Shown here in pieces: positions 61,110 through 64,000 of a DNA stretch of 64,000 nt. The stretch is from positions 2,480,001 to 2,544,000 of the forward strand of contig NZ_FO082820.1 in the NCBI RefSeq assembly GCF_000967425.1, written 5' to 3'. The notes beneath the pieces are model-generated. The model ran no database searches. It saw only the letters and a list, made by a program, of their open reading frames with translations, and had not been told where the DNA came from. The stretch's first letter is position 1; each line of letters starts with the position of its first letter. Source of the DNA: Pseudorhizobium banfieldiae. Its GTDB lineage: Bacteria; Pseudomonadota; Alphaproteobacteria; Rhizobiales; Rhizobiaceae. A program made the translations under genes and the position numbers.

Positions 61110-61466
61110 ATGAGCCTCCCTCAGTTCAGCACGCTGCAGACGCAGGAGGAGCGAGAGAAGCTCTTTGCCCAGGCGCGCAAGGCCAGCGAACTGCTGAAGG
61201 CGCTATCGCACGAAGACCGACTGGTCATTCTCTGCCTTCTGACTGAGGGGGAAAGGTCCGTCTCCGAGCTTGAGGAGACTATGGGCATGACCCAGGCCGC
61301 CGTCTCCCAGCAGCTAGCACGCCTGCGATTCGATCGACTGGTGAATACGCGCCGGGATGGCCGCGTAATATACTATTCGCTCGCCAGCACGGAAGTCGCC
61401 CCGGTTATCGGCACCCTATACGACCTGTTCTGCGCACCTATCAGGAATAGCGAAACCGAAGCCTGA
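61110..61466 (+). CDS. soxR: SoxR/BigR-like ArsR-family repressor of sulfur oxidation
   Basis: A 118-residue winged-helix regulator. DNA-binding core is LKALSHEDRLVILCLLTEGERSVSELEETMGMTQAAVSQQLARLRFDRLVNTRRDGRVIYYSL. Cysteines C42 and C108 sit at the positions of the dithiol switch in BigR and SqrR, which form di- or polysulfide bonds with reactive sulfur. It should leave the operator when sulfane sulfur accumulates. It is between soxS and soxT on the same strand, as in related Rhizobiales sox clusters. Confidence 0.92.
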   Translation: MSLPQFSTLQTQEEREKLFAQARKASELLKALSHEDRLVILCLLTEGERSVSELEETMGMTQAAVSQQLARLRFDRLVNTRRDGRVIYYSLASTEVAPVIGTLYDLFCAPIRNSETEA

Positions 61467-61526
61467 CGGCCTCGACAGAGCGGCAATCGCCGAGAAAGGC
61501 AGATCTCGGTCTGCAGGAGGAGTTCG

Positions 61527-62618
61527 ATGGAGGAAATCGCCTCATCAGCCTGGTTCTTGCCTCTGGCTGGCCTGCTCGCCGGCACCCTGCTTGGTTACGT
61601 CGCCAGAAGCCAGCGCTTCTGCACGATGTCCGCACTTGAACGGTACTGGTATGTCGGCGACGGAACCGGCCTGCGCACCTGGATCCTGGCGGCAACATCG
61701 GCGCTGCTGTTCAGCCAGACGCTCCAGGTATTTCAATTCGCCGCCATCAACGAGAGCTTCTATGTCCATTCGAGCTTTGCCTGGACCGGCGCCATCCTCG
61801 GAGGGTTGATGTTCGGGATGGGCATGGCTCTCGTCGGCACTTGCGGCTTCGGTGCGCTCGTGAGGCTCGGCGGTGGAAGCCTGAGATCCCTTATCGTCCT
61901 TCTCGTGCTGGCCGTGACTGCTCTTTCGGCCCAGAAGGGACTGGTCGCACAGGGGCGGGTCTACATCATCGACAATCTCGCCATCGATTTCGGCTTTGCC
62001 GGCGGCCAGTCGCTGGGTCTGATCGCCAGCTATTTCGCGGGAGTTGATCTGAGCATCCTCGTCACACTCCTGCTGGCGGCACCTCTTCTCTTCTGGATCT
62101 TCTCCGATGGCAATTACCGACGTCGGCCAAGATCAATCGCAGCCGGTGTCGTGATTGGCGCCATCATCAGCTTCGGCTGGGTCGCCACGACCCTCGCCTC
62201 GGAGCAATCCTTCGAGATCGTCCAGATCGAGGCTGCCTCTTTCGTCGTTCCGGTTGCCGATACCCTGATGCAGTTGGTGGCGTTTACCGGCACCGTCCCC
62301 GACTACGGCGTCGGTCTCGTCGTCGGCGTGGTACTCGGCTCCACCATCCATGCCTTGGCGCATCACACCGTGCGCTGGGAGGCTTGTGACGATGCCCGGG
62401 AATTGGGCAGGCATCTGTCAGGGGCGGCCTTGATGGGCATAGGAGGCGTATTTGCGATGGGCTGCACCATCGGTCAAGGCGTCACGGCCGTGTCGGCGCT
62501 GGCACTGTCAGCGCCGCTGGTCTTCATCTCGATCGCATTCGGAGCCCGGATCGGACTAGCCTACTTGATCGAAGGCTCCGGCCTGGCCGCCTTCCGCTCC
62601 AACGCCGCCGGAGCCTGA
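61527..62618 (+). CDS. soxT: SoxT, YeeE/YedE-family sulfur-compound transporter
   Basis: A 363-residue protein with about nine membrane helices and the paired YeeE motifs. Conserved cysteines are C32 (RSQRFCTMSALERYW), C106 (GMALVGTCGFGALVRLGGGSLRSL) and C313 (AMGCTIGQGVTAVSALALSAP). In the thiosulfate transporter TsuA such cysteines guide substrate. It probably imports or exports a thiosulfate-like molecule and may provide the signal to SoxR. GGAGGAG precedes the ATG. Confidence 0.92.
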   Translation: MEEIASSAWFLPLAGLLAGTLLGYVARSQRFCTMSALERYWYVGDGTGLRTWILAATSALLFSQTLQVFQFAAINESFYVHSSFAWTGAILGGLMFGMGMALVGTCGFGALVRLGGGSLRSLIVLLVLAVTALSAQKGLVAQGRVYIIDNLAIDFGFAGGQSLGLIASYFAGVDLSILVTLLLAAPLLFWIFSDGNYRRRPRSIAAGVVIGAIISFGWVATTLASEQSFEIVQIEAASFVVPVADTLMQLVAFTGTVPDYGVGLVVGVVLGSTIHALAHHTVRWEACDDARELGRHLSGAALMGIGGVFAMGCTIGQGVTAVSALALSAPLVFISIAFGARIGLAYLIEGSGLAAFRSNAAGA

Positions 62619-62625
62619 CGACCGC

Positions 62626-63561
62626 CTATGCAAGCGGAACGAAGGAGTAGGCTCCATCCTTCGCCTCGACGGTACCTGCGCCGGAATGGTCGAAGTGATA
62701 CCCGATCAGGTGCAGCTTGTCGGCGACGAGTCGGTCAAGCAGGCGGCGGCGCGTCTCCACACCCTTGTCGGGATCCTGGTCGCTGCCGGTCCGCCATTCC
62801 GGATGCTGGAAGGAGATGGTGGCGTGACTCAGCGCATCGCCGCCGATCAGCGTACCTGCTCCATTGCCATGCACCAGGAACGAGAGATGACCCGGCGTGT
62901 GACCAGACGTGTCGATCGCCTCCACTCCGGCCAACACCTCCTGCCCCGGCTTGATCATCTCCACCTTGTCCTCGATCGCGGCGAAGCGGTTCTGCGCACC
63001 GACCACGAAGGTCTGGCGGTCCGCAGGAACGCTGTCCAGCGTATCCTTGGACGACCAATAGGCCCATTCCGCCTCACCGATCTGGTAGCGCGCCTCGGGA
63101 AAGACGAGCTCGTCGAAGTCGTCCGTTACACCCCAGAGGTGATCGGGGTGGGCATGCGTGAATAGCACGTCCGTGACCTCGGCCGGGTCGATGTCCGCAG
63201 CAGCCAGGTTTTCGAGAAGCTTCCCCGCCGTCGGCATGAAGTTCGCTCCCGACCCGACGTCGAAGATGGCGAGCCGGTCGCCCTGGCGCAGCAGGGTGAC
63301 GTTGCAGGGCGGCTGCAATGCGTCCGTGGGCAGGTCGTTTGCTTTCAGGAAGGCCTCGAGCTCCTCCTTCGGGACGTCCGGGTAAAGAAAGTTCATCGGC
63401 AACGAAAGCGCCCCGTCGCTGATGACGATCAACTCGCCGTCGCCCACCTGCTGCCGCGTGACCGCAAGACTGCGGAACGGCATGAGCGTGGAACCTGCGG
63501 CCAAGGCAGTGGCCATGAGAAAGTGGCGTCTGCCAAGAGCGCTTAATCTGTTCGGGGTCAC
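62626..63561 (-). CDS. Exported metallo-beta-lactamase-fold hydrolase of the sox region
   Basis: A 311-residue protein with twin-arginine-like signal GRRHFLMATALAAGSTLMPFRSLA. The metal site is THAHPDHLWGV, then SGHTPGHLSFLVHGNGAGTLIGGDAL. The GTG at 63561 is chosen because TGGAGGAATATGAA precedes it; ATG 63579 is six codons upstream. SoxH of Paracoccus is an MBL protein of this kind, and other members hydrolyse persulfides or thioesters. A shared sox element lies 20 bases upstream of the start. Confidence 0.82.
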   Translation of the reverse strand: MTPNRLSALGRRHFLMATALAAGSTLMPFRSLAVTRQQVGDGELIVISDGALSLPMNFLYPDVPKEELEAFLKANDLPTDALQPPCNVTLLRQGDRLAIFDVGSGANFMPTAGKLLENLAAADIDPAEVTDVLFTHAHPDHLWGVTDDFDELVFPEARYQIGEAEWAYWSSKDTLDSVPADRQTFVVGAQNRFAAIEDKVEMIKPGQEVLAGVEAIDTSGHTPGHLSFLVHGNGAGTLIGGDALSHATISFQHPEWRTGSDQDPDKGVETRRRLLDRLVADKLHLIGYHFDHSGAGTVEAKDGAYSFVPLA

Positions 63562-63580
63562 TTCATATTCCTCCACCATC

Positions 63581-63607
63581 AATACATATATATTTTTGCA
63601 TATTTCA
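63581..63607. promoter_or_regulatory. Sox-region shared element, MBL-DUF302 gap copy
   Basis: AATACATATATATTTTTGCA followed by TATTTCA, in the gap between the divergent MBL and DUF302 genes. It matches the soxV-soxS copy at 18 of 27 positions, and 12 positions are invariant in all four copies. Confidence 0.55.
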
Positions 63608-63656
63608 ACCCGTTGAGCTAGAGTGTCCTCAGCGGTCTCGCGAGCGGGAGGAACTC

Positions 63657-64000
63657 ATGACCAGGTGGATGTACGCATGTCTTGTTGCCGGTTTGGCGCT
63701 GTCGCCAATGGGAGCCAGTGCGCAGGATTCTCCTTTGACGATTCGCGAGACGGACGCGGCGTTTGAAGACGTCGTGGCTGACCTGCAGGATGCAATCGTC
63801 AATCGGGGCTATGTGGTGGACTACCATGGCCGGATCGGCGATATGCTGGCGCGGACAGCTGATGATGTCGGTGCCGCAAAAGCGCTCTATCGCAATGCCG
63901 AGTTCATGCAGTTCTGCTCCGCGACGGTCTCTCGAAAGGCGATGGAAGCTGATCTGGAGAATATCGGCTTCTGCCCCTATGTCCTCTTTGTCTACGAAGC
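63657..64000 (+). CDS. DUF302-family exported protein, cut by the right edge
   Basis: ATG at 63657 after GCGGGAGGAACTC opens a frame to the window end (114 codons visible). The signal is MTRWMYACLVAGLALSPMGASAQ. The DUF302 domain starts at ETDAAFEDVVADLQDAIVNRGYVVDYHGRIGDMLARTADDVGAAKALYRNAEFMQFCSATVSRKAMEADLENIGFCPYVLFVYE. DUF302 proteins have a TT1751-like fold and occur near sulfur genes. The function is unknown. The 3' end is outside. Confidence 0.82.
   Translation, partial: MTRWMYACLVAGLALSPMGASAQDSPLTIRETDAAFEDVVADLQDAIVNRGYVVDYHGRIGDMLARTADDVGAAKALYRNAEFMQFCSATVSRKAMEADLENIGFCPYVLFVYE

Overview
The window looks like a chromosomal segment of a Rhizobiaceae alphaproteobacterium. It is GC-rich, gene-dense and has no rRNA, tRNA, transposase or CRISPR that I can see. 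The cell-cycle genes (sciP, ctrA, chpT), the CtrA-associated periplasmic protein EipA, the RpoH and adenylosuccinate synthetase neighbourhood and many Rhizobiales-type DUF proteins point to this family. A complete sox cluster narrows it to thiosulfate-oxidising relatives; something near Pseudorhizobium or Ciceribacter is possible, but that is inference.

Layout. 1-4.9 kb: cell-cycle and flagellar control genes (C1q-like fragment, sciP, GNAT, fliJ, ctrA, an atypical receiver, chpT, eipA). 5-15 kb: coiled-coil membrane protein, TrmH-type methyltransferase, RluA-family pseudouridine synthase, rpoH, a very long acidic/proline-rich membrane protein, purA and a DMT transporter. 15-21.7 kb: metabolic and stress genes (lytic transglycosylase, amino-acid binding protein, aldehyde dehydrogenase, an mhqD/mhqO-like pair, glyoxalase, ung, YbaN). 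21.7-25.5 kb: haem uptake (hmuTUV) facing an IsdG-type haem monooxygenase and HutX. 25.5-29.8 kb: a frameshifted GFA gene, a cysteine-rich flavoprotein and an islet of small hydrophilic proteins around a nucleotidyltransferase-metallophosphoesterase pair. 29.8-39.4 kb: branched-chain keto-acid dehydrogenase operon (bkdA1A2B-lpd) divergent from treZY. 39.4-52 kb: a stress and low-oxygen group with two 24-residue membrane microproteins, NDH-2, SDR, DUF983, thioredoxin-reductase-like protein, universal stress protein, a P-type ATPase, HPP-CBS, DUF421 and DUF3422. 52-64 kb: sulfur oxidation (pseudoazurin, soxCD, soxXYZAB, soxVW, soxSRT, an MBL hydrolase and a DUF302 gene cut by the right edge).

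How they work together. ChpT passes phosphate to CtrA and SciP restrains CtrA; two GAATC sites and a TTAACCAT box before ctrA suggest methylation-timed autoregulation. In the sox region SoxYZ carries the sulfur chain, SoxXA loads it, SoxB releases sulfate, SoxCD oxidises the sulfane, pseudoazurin or a c-type cytochrome takes electrons, SoxVWS keep thiols reduced, SoxT transports the sulfur compound and SoxR represses.

The most interesting new signal is a 27-bp AT-rich element found four times in the sox region (soxV-soxS, soxW-soxX, soxB-soxC and MBL-DUF302 gaps). It looks like the SoxR operator and would bring two uncharacterised genes into the regulon. Other signals worth attention are three GCAAT...TTGC-type repeats between bkd and tre without an adjacent regulator, a perfect FNR/FixK-type box between the stress protein and the P-type ATPase, the tandem microproteins, and several proteins lacking expected key residues.
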